DNA of 64,000 nt from NCBI RefSeq assembly GCF_023343835.1, contig NC_064437.1, positions 46,096,967 to 46,160,966 on the forward strand, in the 5' to 3' direction. The notes beneath the pieces were generated by a model that was not told where the DNA came from, made no database searches, and saw nothing but the letters and a program-made list of their open reading frames with translations. Each line of letters begins with the position of its first letter. The first letter of the stretch is position 1. Of this stretch, positions 25,701-52,481 are shown one piece after another. The translations under genes and the position numbers were made by a program. Source of the stretch: Lagopus muta. Its lineage: Eukaryota > Chordata > Aves > Galliformes > Phasianidae.

Positions 25701-28700
25701 TGTTATCAGGTACCTAGGCAGTTTGGAATGAAGAGAGACAGAGAAGTCACAGAAAAAATCATGAAAGTATAGCACGTAGTGTTTGAGCAGTACCTGGAGG
25801 GACAAGTACTAGTACTTTTAATTTGAACATTGATAGCAGTGCAAGTAATTAACATAAATGGTCCAAGAACAAGATTTCCCAGAAAAAAAGAAAAAGGCTG
25901 TTAAAACTTGTTCAGTACAAACGCACACGCACTGTGCTTTGACATGTCTGCTGCTGGCCAACGTTAGGTACAAAATACAACTCTGGAGTAGCTGAGTGCT
26001 GGTCTTCTGATCAGATAATTCCAGTAATCCCCTGTGGCAAAGCATGTGAGTTTGGTTTGGGCCACAAAGAGGAACAGTGATGTTCTGAACAGGTTAGGAC
26101 AACTCACAAGCGTGTTTGCAGGTTTGCTTAGCACAAGTAAGTGTAAAACTAGGTGAGGTACTTCCTCCCTTCCTCCTAGCTCATTCAGGACTCACAGAAT
26201 GTTAAGTACCGTGATTCTCACAGCTTTCATGGTGACAAAATACAGGGGAAATATTTTGAATTGGAACATGGGAATCACAGAATGCTGTGCCAGGTCTGTG
26301 TCTCACTTATGTTGCATAGGCATTTTTTCTAACTCCTGAATGGCAACAAGTTAAGTAGGCTTAGGGAAAAAACCTTCAATCCTTTCTATATTTCTAAGCC
26401 TGTTGGGGTTATGAGTATAAGCTAGAAGTTCAAACCAGGTTAAACTAGAGGCGTGACAGCACTGTGTTTGAGCTGATGTAGCATTCAGGCTTGGGGGAGG
26501 CTGAAAGTGAAAACTAAATCCCTCCCCATTTCCCAAACAGGTACTGTTACTGCCACTCTGGAATAGAGAGGTCTGTAACATAACTGTCCTCGGTTCTCCT
26601 CTTATTTTAACTCCTAAGAGAAAACCAGCTGTCTAGCCTGCAGCTTGTGCCTTAGGGACTCTCCGCCAGCAGCCATGGACAGCACAGGCAGCACGGAGCC
26701 AAGCACTGCACTGCAAGGACCAAGCCTAGCTCTTCAAATAGAGTCATCAACACAAGCACACTGCAGACATTCAGCCCTCAAGAAGGGGCACTAACAGATC
26801 AGGTCTGTCTCAAAGGGCAATTTGCAGGTGTTCTAACATTGCATGTTTCAAAGATTCCTTTAATTCTTTTTTAAAAAAAAGTTTCCACGTACAATTTTCA
26901 AAGTCCATTAGAGCACTTGTAAGCCAACTGTACAGTAATCACTGGAGAAGGTAAATTAACTGTTCAGTTTAGCAAAAATCAGACACCTATGCAGGTCAAC
27001 ACTTTTAGATTAAGCTGCTTTGTAGAAGAGAAATTAAAACTTCTGGCAGTCACTGCTTGTTTAACTCAAGGCAATTTCTAATACACTATCACTACTTGTC
27101 CTATCATATGACATAGCTAATCCACAGGTTGTGCTGTCTTCCATTCTTGCCTTGATAATTCCCAGGTACCAAACAGCTCAGTGCCATGAGTACAGACCTT
27201 GCAGTCAGCAGGCTAGTGTGTGACTGAGTGAATCCAAAACATGCACATTTGGCAAAAGTTCCACATGTCTCAGACTGTATTATTACTCCATGTTTGGAGC
27301 ATTGGTTGTGCACCAAGGCTGCTCATGAACAGACCTGTCTTCTCTCTGGCTTGGCTACACGTATACAGAACACACCACTGTGAGCTGCACAACTGTTAAC
27401 ACACTTAGCTCTTCTGCTTTTGTATTTTTCTCCCTACTCAAAAATAATCAATTAACCTAGAAAGTAATTAAGGCCTCAGAGGAGGAAATTACGTCCCTTT
27501 GTTTGAATGAGAGAAGGAAGAAACTGAAGTGTTCAATAACACTTGTATTCTCTCAGTATTATTTATGTCCAGGTTGAGAAGGTCTGAACCTAAAACAGTA
27601 GTAGCTTGATGGCACTGCTTGCAGACCCTTAAGTCAAGCCAACCCAATTCCACTCAGATGAATGAAAAGAGAAACATAAAAAGAAGAGAGAAACTGTTGT
27701 ACAAAGGCTGCATATACTCCAGGAATGCAGGAAACTGCCTTGCACCTCAAGAGAACTACTCACTCTAGTGTTTGTTTGGTGTCTACACTCCAGAGTATTT
27801 CCACGCTTCACAGGAGGACTATGAACACAGAGATACTAAAGGCTAAGATCACAAAGGGCAGTTAATAATGATGAATAAAATATCAAGATAAAGTCCCTGC
27901 AGTACTGTTAAACTATGAATCAACACCTGAACACTTAACACTATATTTGGATTTAAAGAAAAGTAATGGTGTCTATTCCAGTCACAGTGAAGTCACATTT
28001 TTAAGTCATTCACAGTAATCATGAGAGCAAGAAAGCTACTGTCTCTTAAAAACGAAGATGTACTCTCACACAAACAATTGATTCCAGGAGACGCTGCTTT
28101 ATGGAGAAACAAAAAACAAACCACAGAAGAACCACAATTTTGAGAAAGCAGCAATAAAGCCGTAGCATCTGACCAGAAATGTGTGGCACAAGGATTACAG
28201 CTGGAAGGACAAGCACCTCTTAGCAGGGACAGACATTTTAGAATCTAATATTCAGAAGAGAAAAGGTTCCCCCTAGAGACATATCAGGGGAAAAAAAAGG
28301 CCAATTGTTAGCCTGCTCCTCAGCTCAGGTCAAATCTTCTCATTTCTGGAATGGAAGAGAGACATGTTATGAAAAAGTATGCCAGAGCTTGCAGCAACTT
28401 ACAAGCATCTCACCTGTTTTTGCAGTGATTTTCAAGTGTGTGAACATACAAAAACTGGTGAACAGATTTACAGAGACAGGCATATCTTCATTTCTACTAT
28501 TTCTGTGTGTTGGGGCCAAAGAAATAAGCATCGATTGCATTACAGGACTCAAACTTGTTGTCAGAGCAACACAGGCTAATTTGTCCTACCAGTGTGCACT
28601 TGCTTTGTCTACTCAGAGATTAAGAACTAAAGTGAGACCAAAGAATCAACCATAGCTGTTTTTCTCCCAGTTCTATGTTAAATTACTTTCCCAGTGTCCA

Positions 28701-28799
28701 AAAGAAAACATACATTTCCACCATTCCCAGGCCAGAAGCCACAGCTTTCAGCTGCTGCAGGGAGAAGGACAAGTTGAAGTTCCTGGGGCTCAGACATTT
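13750..28799. other. Gene-poor interval between ZSWIM8 and the protease gene
   Basis: About 15 kb in which I find no exon of a recognisable protein on either strand. The longest open frames (around 16018-16666 on both strands, 17602-18069 plus, 22297-22668 minus) have no convincing splice flanks and no similarity I know. The interval includes the 3' untranslated region of the protease gene just left of 28800, though I see no clear AATAAA within the first kilobase. It also holds a G-rich tract at 14971-14991 and T/A runs. An unannotated noncoding RNA or enhancers cannot be excluded by eye. Confidence 0.6.
14971..14991 (+). repeat. G-rich tract, quadruplex-capable
   Basis: Nine G, then a short spacer, GGG, A and GGGGG, directly after a T run. 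This could fold as a quadruplex on the plus strand. It is not linked to any gene feature I can see. Confidence 0.5.
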
Positions 28800-42871
<14,072 letters not shown>

Positions 42872-43179
42872 CCTTCCTGTATGAAGTGGGCAGCAGCTTC
42901 AAGCTTCACAGTCTCATTCTGCCGCCGGGCTCAGCTGCTGCCTCCTCTTCTCACTCTCCAGCTCAATTTCCCAGCGAGCTGGGTGCTTGCCACTTGGAGG
43001 GAGAGGGATGCCTCTTTCATTTCTGCGTGGGGAAAGGGATGAAAGGAATCAAAGTTCCCAACAGCATCTTATAATCTCACATTCCCCATCCCCTCCCCAC
43101 CTCCTCTCCTTGATTCTTCTCTTCAGAAAGGGAAAAAGAAGGGGATAGACGGGAGATCATGTCCCCAGAATCTATCACC

Positions 43180-43420
43180 TTTAAAACCAGCAGGAGGCAA
43201 GCGCAGACGGGCAGGGCGCAGCCCTCAGCCTGCTCCCGCACCTCCGCTGTCCCCTCCCTTTTGCTGGCTGTCCCAGCCTCTCTCTTGGCTCTAGGTACGC
43301 ATCTCTCCTGACCGCCAGCATCCGCCTCCCCACCACCGTCCGCCCGGCAGCTCGGCCAGCCGCTCTCTCCTCTCCTGAAATTCCTTCTTTCCACAGCTGA
43401 CTCTTCCTTCTCTCTCCTTT
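43180..43420 (-). promoter_or_regulatory. PRSS12-like: GC-rich candidate promoter of the PRSS12-like gene
   Basis: A local rise in GC and CpG (for example GCGCAGACGGGCAGGGCGCA and CCGTCCGCCCGGCAGCTCGG) in AT-rich surroundings, a few hundred bases upstream of the candidate first exon. No TATA box is evident. Position and composition suggest the gene's promoter or 5' untranslated exon. Confidence 0.45.
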
Positions 43421-46400
43421 AGCACAAAAGATGTAGCAGTAAAAAGGATCTGGGGCTTCCTTCTGCAACAGCTCCAGCAGCAAAACTGAAAAAGGAAACG
43501 GCTTGTGCACGCACACTCGCCAGAGATTATACTTGTTGGAAGGAATCTGGACTTTATCCTCCCACCGCTGCCTCCTTGATTAGCTGCTTGCAGCTTCCTG
43601 AGGTCACACTCTCCTTAGATTTGAACTCAGGTAAATGGGGCCTAGAAAACTATGTGAAGGAGCTTCCAGATTTCCAAGGAAAAATCAACTTTCAGGGGAG
43701 CGTTCCCACTTGTCAGCCCTGCGGGGTATTGCCTCTTTACCTGTCAAGTGTTCCTTTGACCTTGGGGCTGTAACATTTTCATTTGACTGGCTGGGGCAAT
43801 TTTCAGAGTTGAAAAATTACTGTATTGCTATCAATTAATCCTTAAGCATTTTGGTGGGCTGTTTCTGTTTTTTGTTTTGTTTTGTTTGTTTTTAAGCTAG
43901 TTCATTTTGAATTTACTGCTCCTTTACAAAAAATACAGCAAACACTTTAAACATTAATCAAACCTAAGGAGGAGACTTGGTCAATTTCAAATCGTTTAAT
44001 TTTGGAAATTTCTCACATTTCCTGCACTGCTCTGCAGCTCAGTCTAATGAGAATTTACTACATTTATATTCTGATTATGGAGGGATTAACCCTTAGCATC
44101 CTGCAGCATGAACTAGTCACCTTAAGAAATGAGCTCATTCCTGGCCAAGCCTGCTGAGAAGCATTTTCAAAGAGACTTTCAGCATAAAAACAAGAAACAG
44201 GCTGATATAAATCCAATGGCTTGACAGAAAGCCTTTTTTTCCTTTCTCACTTATTGCCCATTAGTCACTTCACATGACAGCTTTGTGTTGCCTCATCTTT
44301 AGTCACTCATCAAATGCAATGAAATTCCACTACATCTGGATCCTTTACAGGGGTCACTAAGTGGTAGGAGGGAGTGGTTTGAGTGGATTCGTACCACACT
44401 GCATTCTGGACGTGATGGATTTGGCCAAGAATTACACTCAGTTAATTAGAAGCAAATCTCCTATATCCCTGTAGCACAGAAAGCAGATGATCAGGCCAGG
44501 TGGACATGGAAATAGCTTAGAAGCTACAGCATTCTCTAACTCTCAGGTGGCACAGGCAAAAAGGAGCAAAACAAAAAGCAAAGATGGAAATGTGTTGGAA
44601 TTTTCTAATCACTTACTCTAGTGAAAACATAAGGAAAGAATGTACTGGAAACAATAACAGAAAAACCACTAACATTCAGAGGACTCTACCCCTGGCTGAG
44701 GACTACAGATGTAGTTGATGCTCCTTCTTAACTCCTAAGATGCTCACCTACTCAGCTCTTTAGGACTAGAAAAGAACAGCTCAATTCAACCTCTATCTGA
44801 CATGTACTGCTAGCGTTTACAGCCTTTAGCAAAAGTCTGTACTGGATTTCTCTCACAGTAGCTTCCCTCTCTTAAGTCAAGGCTTTCCTAGGTATTGTAA
44901 AATGATTTACTGAAAAGGAAAACACAGAGCATCAAAAGCAACAGCAGCTCAAATTTGGGATTCAGCTTCTTGATGGAAGCCAAGATATATTTGCAACAGT
45001 CTTTGTTGTCTTTGCAACAGTCTCCTCTGTGGCAAGTCTGCAATTACTTCCTACTTGCTAAGACCTCCCCCTGGTTTTTGGGCACATGGAAGAACATTTC
45101 CCTGAGATAGAGACATTCTTACTATATTTCTCTCTTCTTCCTTACCCATTTGCTCATATTCTGCTGCAATTCAAAGACCAAGAGTTGCCTACGCCAAAGG
45201 TTTTTTGCTACTTACCATAGTTTTACTGGTAGTTATTCTGGCAACAGCCCCTCTTGGACTGTTTCGGCTTAAACAGCTTCCAAGATATCACAAGCTAAAT
45301 TAGCCTTGTCTGGGTGTTTCAGATTGACTAAGGAGGAAATTACTCCAATATAACTACAGCACTAGAAACATGTTTTAAATTATCTCTAGATACATGACAT
45401 ATTTAGAACTTCCCTGCGTGTGCTTATTCTTCTTATTATAAAACAACTGTAATTATCCAGGTCCACTATTTAACACATATTACCTCCTCACCCTGATATA
45501 AACGTAGTTGTACAATAATAACAGTCTACAATTCCCAACAGAGTCTCTCTCTGTCCTATTTTTTTCCAGATTATTCTGTATAGACACTTAGAAACCAAAA
45601 GTACGGCCTTCTAAAATAAGCTTGCTTCTCAGGAATTAAACTTACTACACCTGAACTGGCAGGACTACTTTTCTTTTAAACAAAACAAACAAACAAAATA
45701 GTTGCCAGTAGCCATGCCTTCCAATTAAAAGATATATCTCCATCTCTCTAGGCTAAGAAGTAAGGAAGTAATTCTGCTCATCACATTCAGAACAAGAAAG
45801 ATCCACGTCAGTGCCAAGACGGACTTGGAGCCAAGAACTAGACCTTAGTGCTTTTGCTATTCTCTTAGCTCCGTTTCCTCAGCAGAGAATGCAGGACAAT
45901 GTATTAGCTGTCAGCTTCTAATCTCTTAACTATAAGTCCTTCAGAAGGGGTGGTCCTTTGCTTTCTCATGTGACCATTATGATCTGTGTTTAGGGCGGTT
46001 CTTTTTGGAGCCAGGAGTTGGACTCCATGATCCGTATGGGTCCTGTCCAACTCAGGATATTCTGTGATTCTGTGTTTTTAATCAAGAAAGTCACCTAAAT
46101 GCAGATGCTACAGGCCAGCCTTTTATTCATGCACCTACTGAATGCTTGTTGGTAGCCTATAGAGATTGCTAATCTTGATCAGCTTTGTTTGCAGGCTACT
46201 AATAACAAAAGCACAGTAAATCTATTTCAAATTGTTAACTAACTTAATTGCAGATTGGAAAAATGTTTACAAATAGTAAAGGAACAACTCTTACTCTGTC
46301 CCTCTAGGGGCATCAATTATGCAGATGTTGAAGGTTATCTACCAGAGAAACTAACAGATGGCTCATTTCCAAGAGGAGTATTAGGGAGCAAAGGGGTGCT

Positions 46401-48788
46401 AAAAAAATTTGGGACAATCACAGCTGTTTTGGAAATCTAAATAAACAAAGAAAGTCAATAAAGCTCCCTCTGGGAGCCTAGAAGCTACACGAGCTAAAAA
46501 GAAGCAGAGAGTGGTATTAAACCATCTTTTTTAACCTCTTTTAATGTTAGCCAAAATGACTAACCACATGGATGAAATGTAAGGTATCTCTTTATATCTA
46601 AGTATTTGTTAATAATGTCTGAGAATTTCCTACCCTTAGGTAGATACATTGAAGTCTGAAGTTCAGGAAAATATAGAAAAATCAGTGCTTCCTCCATAAA
46701 AGGTCTTCAGCGAAAGCCTAAGAAGAAAGGTAGTTAACAGCAATCACACACAGTGCTGGTAAAACACTCAAGCTATAAGGTGCATGAACAAGATCAAGGA
46801 ATTCCAGCAGATTTGCTTAAATCCTATAAATCCTGCTTAGGAGAGTAGAACATCTAGTCCGCTTTGTGTAATTCTTTCCCCATCATGCAGTCACATACAG
46901 ATCTCTGCAGCAATGTTCTTATACCGTGAGCTCAACACCAGCAGAAACAGAACCCAGCCTTCTTTTGTGCCCCAACAACAGTACCGTGGAGTGGCAAAAG
47001 CCCTGAACTCACAAAGGACATTGCCATCTATATATGAACTAGTAATGGAATGACCCCCCAGTATAAATTACATCATGGAACACAACATAAGCTTAACGTG
47101 AGATGAGGAAACTGCAGCAACCAAACTGCCAAGGACAATCAGTACTGGGAGGCCTTTTTGGTTACAGCATGGGATTCCCAACCAAAAGTGCAGCTAGAGT
47201 ACTTCTAAAAGAAATACTGTAAAACTTTCAGAGTGTACTGTATACTTTTCAGAGTATATCTGAAAAACATTCTCTTTCCTCCGTTCCATATCCAAACAAA
47301 CAGTCCTTAAAATTGTCAGGAAAAACAATAACTGAACTCAGGAAGCTCTCTATGAAGTAGTTACGATCCAAGAATAAGCTGTCTACATTCATGAGAACTG
47401 AGAAGAATTTCAAAAGTAAAAATACAACAAAGTTGTTATTCTCTTGCAATCTTTTACACAGTGACAGTCCTTCAAAGACTCTAGAATGATACATTTAGCA
47501 CAGCACAGTTCCCAGTGGAAGAGCTGCAAAGCTGTGTTTGAAATTGTAAACTTTAATACAAAGAAAACTCATCAATATAAGATAATGTAGAATTTATTCA
47601 GTTCCTTACTCCCAGCTTAGCTCACCTCTGTCAGAAATAAAGAATAAGCAAAGGTGCCTACAGAGGGCATCTTTTGAATTGGAAATGTGAAACGTTACAT
47701 ACAGAAGCGTGTTCCCAAACTCAGGTGCAAACAGAATATTCTTACTCATCCCAGCTCCCATCTCTGAAGGACTCCTTCATGCCACAACAGCAACAATAGA
47801 ATAAGTTACCTTGTGGGATAACTCATCAATGAGCATTTAAATAAACTATACGATCTTACACAGTCACAGTCTGCAAGTACCACTTTTATCTTGATCTTTG
47901 CTTTGTCTTTATGCTCCAAAGACTTAGTGACATATATGATTATATTGTTAGTTCTCTGCAGAACTGCACTTTTCTTGCTATATATTTTAACCAGTTAGGT
48001 ACTGGTCCTAAAACAGGAACCTACCTGCAGTTCTGTGGTACTCTACTGAAAGTTAACAAATCAAAACTGTTCATCACACAGTTTTAGTACCACTACTTTC
48101 TTGAACTTCCTTCCCACCTTTTTTTTTTGTTTAACTGAAACAATGGAACATTCTGCTGTAGAATCTGATTCACCCATGCCAAACAGCAGTCTTGCATCAT
48201 TTTATCTTTGTACAGGCAACCTAATTATCTGCCATGACACCACACTCTTCTCACCTGCAAATCAGAGGGTTTAAAACCCTTCCCAATGCACTGTGCTTTA
48301 TCAAAGTATTTTGCTGGAAATTTCTTCCTCATTCCACAGCCTTCTTGTACATGAACAAGAATTTTAAAAATGTCAAGAGGAACCAAGTTGTGTATACATA
48401 CATGCAGGGGTACAAGCCATTAAATTATTATCAATTTTAAGTTGGCTCAGTGTCTGGGTCTGAACACTTATTGACAGCAGCTCATAAGTTAAGCAGAAAG
48501 ATTATAAACCAAAGAAAAGTCACCCTTAGCTTAGAAAACAGGTTTGCACACATTCCTAGATTTTATTTCACAGTGAGTACATTACTCCACACAGTGGCTG
48601 GTTGGACAATTCACTCCAAAAATCCTAAGAGCACAAGATCCAAGAATCTCATGAACAAACTCAGCCAACAATCAGGATGGAATTTTTCTTTTTCCACTCT
48701 AGAAATAAAACATGAAGTCGTAATCCACCCAGCAGTGTTTACAGACAGACATCACTAGACATTAAACATTCATAAAACCCTTTTTTCA
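43421..48788. other. Interval between the PRSS12-like gene and CHCHD1
   Basis: About 5 kb with no recognisable exon. The open frames are short and unrelated to proteins I know. It contains one small CR1 tail near 46000 and T/A-rich simple sequence (a TTTTG repeat around 43869-43892). Regulatory elements for the protease gene could lie here, but nothing specific is visible. Confidence 0.6.
46000..46075 (+). mobile_element. CR1 LINE tail fragment
   Basis: TTGGAGCCAGGAGTTGGACT, then TGATCCGTATGGGTCCTGTC and CAACTCAGGATATTCTGTGA with a repeated GATTCTGTG: the last 70 or so bases of a CR1-family element in plus orientation. Confidence 0.82.
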
Positions 48789-48794
48789 TTTATT
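48789..48794 (-). terminator. CHCHD1: CHCHD1 polyadenylation signal (AATAAA)
   Basis: AATAAA on the minus strand about 55 bases past the CHCHD1 stop codon; well placed to end the transcript with a short 3' untranslated region. Confidence 0.6.
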
Positions 48795-48847
48795 TTCCGA
48801 AAACGCCAACTTTAACTGCTTGTCCACAGTCCCTTTAGCAAAGCACA

Positions 48848-48961
48848 TTACACATAACGTGTAATATTAGGAAACCTCCTCAGCAGGCTGTTCACTTTGC
48901 TTGAAGGCATGTTTCCCTTGAGTGACAGAGCGTACTCGTCCTTTTTTTCCTTGCGCTCCTT
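48848..48961 (-). CDS. CHCHD1: CHCHD1 exon 3
   Basis: 114 bases: 37 residues, beginning [10 protein letters not shown] and ending [15 protein letters not shown], then TAA. The acceptor is CTGTTTCAG; entry phase 0 matches the exon 2 donor (GAA-GTAATG). The LLxRFPN motif is the C-terminal signature of the family. Confidence 0.95.
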   Translation of the reverse strand, partial: KERKEKKDEYALSLKGNMPSSKVNSLLRRFPNITRYV

Positions 48962-50926
48962 CTGAAACAGAGAAAGAAAACTAAGAATATTACCTGTTTT
49001 TTTGTTGAATTGGCTCTGTAAAGACTAATAATAATTCTACTGAAATGCTGATCTGAAAATAATGCTGTTTCTTCAAGCAACATTCATAATAGCAGTTGGC
49101 TAATTAGTCACAAGGCTTCTAAGAACTGCACTAGGCTTCTTTAAATGGTGAAATCAATGAGACAGACATGTGAGGATGATCTCTCCACATTTTCACTTAG
49201 CAATATTATAAGCCTTTAAACCAATATAATATAAATTTGTTTCGTTTTTATGTTCTTTTTTTAAATTGCTTTCATTGTAATCTACCAAATAAAGCATGGA
49301 CAGTTTCTCATTTATGATGTCAAACGCAACAGTAAAAAGATACTTTATTAAATGACGATACTATTACTAAAAAGACTGAAAATCTGCCAACAGTTCAAGG
49401 ACAAGTTCAGTACATGTACCTACCTTTAGACAGTTTTTGAAACTGATTTCATTTCAAACTTACTGCATGAGGTGAAAACTCAATATGGCTTTAGTAAATA
49501 AATCACAGCTTTATGTCACAGCTCTAAATTGTACTCTCCTTCATTCAGAACTTTCATGACGTACAGAGAAGAGCAGTGTCTACCGCTGCTGAAACTTTAG
49601 AGATTAAAAACTGGAGCAAATTAAGAGAAATGGCCTAGGTTAGAATTGACTAACAGCAACAAAGCTCTACTTTTAGAATGTGAACACCAAAAGCATTACA
49701 TGTGATTAGTGGTTCAGGTCTAATTATAACATACAAGACACCTGGTCCCTTCCCACATTTCTTTACTGAAATTCTAAATACAAACAGAAGGGACTGTGTA
49801 CCTGATGTACATCACTGAATTTCTCAAAGCACAAATCAAATTGTTCACAGAACACTATTATATTGGCACACAGAAAATGACTGAAGGTTTCTCCGCCTTC
49901 CCTACTATTGGACTTTAAGAACACAAAAGAGATTTTCATTACTTCTGCCTTTGCCACGCAGTCATAGAACGTCTGGATCTCCTCAGCACAAGCTTTATCA
50001 TTGAAGTCATTCTGTTTCCAGCAGGCCATCATTACTGACATCTCTGTAAGACAGGTTGCCTCTAGAAGGGAAAGACAGGACTATAAAAGCTGAAGTATCT
50101 GAGATTTCATGCCAACAGCCTCCACAGCACACAGAGTTCCCAACAGAATTTTAAGATGGTATGGAGGCACGTGAGAAGGAACAACAGAGAGGAGGATATC
50201 ATCACTGCTTGGTTTAGAGAAGAAAACTCCTACCACAAGACTTTGCCCCATCAGAGCCATCTGGTTGTTACATTTTGATATAGCATTTACCTTAAGAATT
50301 TACACAAAGATTATCATAAAATATAGATTTAGGGCTGAAGTACGGGAAAATGCGCTTTTTAGAAGAACTCGCACACTAATTACACAGCACAAATTAGGTC
50401 CCCTTGCCTGCTGGATGCCTCTGGTCTCATCCCACGTGCAAAGGCGCTGCTAATTACTACCAATTACTGCAGACGTTTTCTTTCGCTGTGTGTTTGTTTT
50501 TGGTTTTTTTTTTTTCCCTCCACATTTTCCGTGTACTCAGCAAACACCTCCTTGTTGTATAGCAAAATTCAGGAGGTCCCCAGGAGCTCCGTTCAGAACA
50601 CAAGGTTCTTCCGAGCACGCGCTTGTCCTTGCCGTCACCGCCACGGCCACTCCGCAGCGCGAGACCCCACGGGGCGACGCGGCAGCTCTGAGGGGCGAGG
50701 CGGGAAAGTCCACCGCCGGGGGTCAACCTCACGGAGCCTCGGGACGCTTCCATCCCGACCGACGGCCCGGTATCGGCAACTCACCTCCCGCCAGCTCTCG
50801 GCGGTTCGCCACCTTGTTGGCCAGCACCAGCGGCCGGGTGGGGCGGATGGCCGGCGGCCGCTTCCTCTGCCGCCACTGCCCGGAGATCCATCGGCTCACC
50901 CAGGCCGGGTAAACGGGCGCCGCCAT
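48848..50926 (-). CDS. CHCHD1: CHCHD1 / MRPS37, mitochondrial small-subunit ribosomal protein
   Basis: Three exons (50926-50785, 50061-49943, 48961-48848) encode 124 residues, close to the 118 of human CHCHD1. The N-terminus is basic ([13 protein letters not shown]) with the family segment RPLVLANKV; exon 2 gives [19 protein letters not shown] and [17 protein letters not shown], two CX9C motifs forming the CHCH hairpin; the tail is [12 protein letters not shown] followed by ITRYV. The protein (mS37) is part of the mitochondrial 28S ribosomal subunit and is imported into mitochondria, with its CX9C pairs oxidised. Splice sites are GT-AG with phases 1 and 0. The ATG at 50926 is the only start that fits the family N-terminus; an in-frame GTG lies upstream but is not needed. 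The promoter is in a CpG island; FUT11 lies upstream and the protease gene downstream on the same strand. Confidence 0.97.
49943..50061 (-). CDS. CHCHD1: CHCHD1 exon 2 (twin CX9C)
   Basis: 119 bases carrying all four CHCH cysteines. The first pair spans [11 protein letters not shown] and the second [11 protein letters not shown], each with nine residues between the cysteines. Acceptor CCCTTCTAG. Confidence 0.97.
50785..50926 (-). CDS. CHCHD1: CHCHD1 exon 1
   Basis: 142 bases, 47 residues plus one base, from ATG to the donor GGAG-GTGAGT. It encodes an arginine- and tryptophan-rich start and [20 protein letters not shown]. The lack of acidic residues at the beginning is usual for mitochondrial import. 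Confidence 0.95.
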
Positions 50927-50969
50927 GCTCTTTGCGACAGGCCGTAGGGCGAGCCGGCCCGGGCGCCGC

Positions 50970-50978
50970 TCACGTGAC
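50970..50978 (-). promoter_or_regulatory. CHCHD1: CACGTG E-box (USF/TFE-type) upstream of CHCHD1
   Basis: GTCACGTGA, a near-palindromic CACGTG element, lies about 45 bases upstream of the CHCHD1 start codon. USF, MITF/TFE and MYC-type factors bind such sites. A second half-site, TGACGTG, of the CREB/ATF type lies at 50990-50996. Confidence 0.55.
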
Positions 50979-51228
50979 CCGCCCGCGAGCACGTCAGAGC
51001 CCAGCAGGAGCGCGCCGCCCTACAGCTGGCCGGCTGAGCTGCAACCTCCGCCTCGCAGCACCATTCTGCTTCCCAGTCTGTGAAACTTAATATTTCACAC
51101 AAATACCCGAGCAGTCTTTGACCTACTCAGGGAGATGAGACACTGGGCTTCACGTTATCCTGGTTTAAACGAAACCACACCAACGCCAGAAAGTTCTCTG
51201 CGCCATTAACAGATTTTGCTGCAGCTGT

Positions 51229-51273
51229 ATATACATACATACATACATATACACGTATATGTATGTATATATT
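51229..51273. repeat. (ATAC)n / (GTAT)n inverted simple repeat
   Basis: Consecutive ATAC units turn, around CACG, into GTAT units, giving complementary arms (ACATACATATA and TATATGTATGT) that could extrude as a cruciform. Confidence 0.8.
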
Positions 51274-52424
51274 GAATATATTCTGGCTTATCTGACCATA
51301 ATTGTGTTATTTTTAAGCCAATATTTTCTTACAGTCCAATTTAAAAATAGGAGAAAACACATTCAAGTAAATAAAAGATTTCTTATGGTCCTCTTTTAGG
51401 AAAAATAAAACCCCATCTCCTTTGGCGCAGTCTGACTGTCAGTTCTGAAGCAATTCGCTAAGGGGTGTTTCTCTGCTTCCATGCTTTTTGGTGGGACAGA
51501 AAACAGCCATCTCCCTAGCTCGCGTGGCAGAGAACTACAGGCAGATGCCTCCGAATGTGCTTGGGGGCTCACAGCCCAACACTGCAGTTCAACACACACA
51601 GGTGACACTTCAGAACAGCAGCCCCTGCGAGGTTCAGCTGCTCGTGTTTTTGCCTCTCCTGCTTACATCTCCGATTGCCATTTTTCTCTGCCGCATTTGA
51701 CTGCTGCAATTACTAAGCCAGCTGAGAAACTGAACTGCAGTCATTGTAAATCACACTTGCTTTTTACAAATTACATTAGCTAATGGTGGCAGCACCTTCA
51801 GGTACCTTCACCTTCAAAAGCTAATCTCTCTTAAACAATTCCAAGAAAAATGGAGGGGGGGGGCTGCAGAAGAAAAAGGCAAATTACACAAGGAGAATTT
51901 TAATACCTTCCTGCCCCAGCTATTGCTCTCTGCATTATAAACTACTTTTTTCTCTTGGCATTCAGCCTCAGATTGGAGCATCAGCCTATGAAATTCCCAA
52001 GCAGACAGAATAATGTACGTGATGGCGTCTGCACACAATGCAACATATTAGAAGCAAGGAACAAGCATTTGTTTTAATGGAGAACGTGCAACTACAGGAT
52101 AGGTTTGTTACTCTATAGCTGAGTCTGCCTGTAGCCTATGTTTCGTATAAAAGGATGGGGCAGAAGTTCTGATTTTTCAGGGGAAGTCAGAAGCCCAGTT
52201 CCCTCAACAAACCCCACAGACGTCTCACTATGAATTCTGAACACACATTGATAAAGAGCACATGAAATTCAAACTGCACTTCTAACTTCTTTTTTAAATG
52301 AATACCATTAAAAGTTAAATCCTACCCTGTGTTTCAGCTGTGCTCAGTGTCAAAACCAAAATCAGCCAGAGATGAACTATCAACACTAGAACTGGAAAAG
52401 AAACCTATCACAAATGGAACAACA

Positions 52425-52481
52425 GCCAGTTGTTCAATGCTGCACAGCTGTACAAGCCAGTTGTTCAATGCTGTACAGCTG
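52425..52481 (+). repeat. 26-base direct tandem duplication
   Basis: GCCAGTTGTTCAATGCTG followed by CACAGCTG is repeated after a five-base spacer, with a single C/T difference in the second unit (TACAGCTG). A recent local duplication. Confidence 0.85.

Larger units (their letters stand above)
50575..51060. promoter_or_regulatory. CHCHD1: CpG island at the CHCHD1 start
   Basis: GC- and CpG-rich block covering CHCHD1 exon 1 and about 130 bases upstream, flanked by AT-rich sequence. No TATA box is apparent, consistent with a housekeeping promoter. Confidence 0.85.

Noticed and set aside
26190-26300. Two ATCACAGAATG-like words resembling reversed CR1 tails
   Set aside because: No flanking CR1 sequence follows either word; too short to call.
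43181-43516. 111-codon minus-strand frame in the GC-rich patch upstream of the protease gene
   Set aside because: It begins at GTG, is arginine/alanine-rich from base composition and does not connect in phase to a signal peptide; more likely promoter or untranslated sequence.
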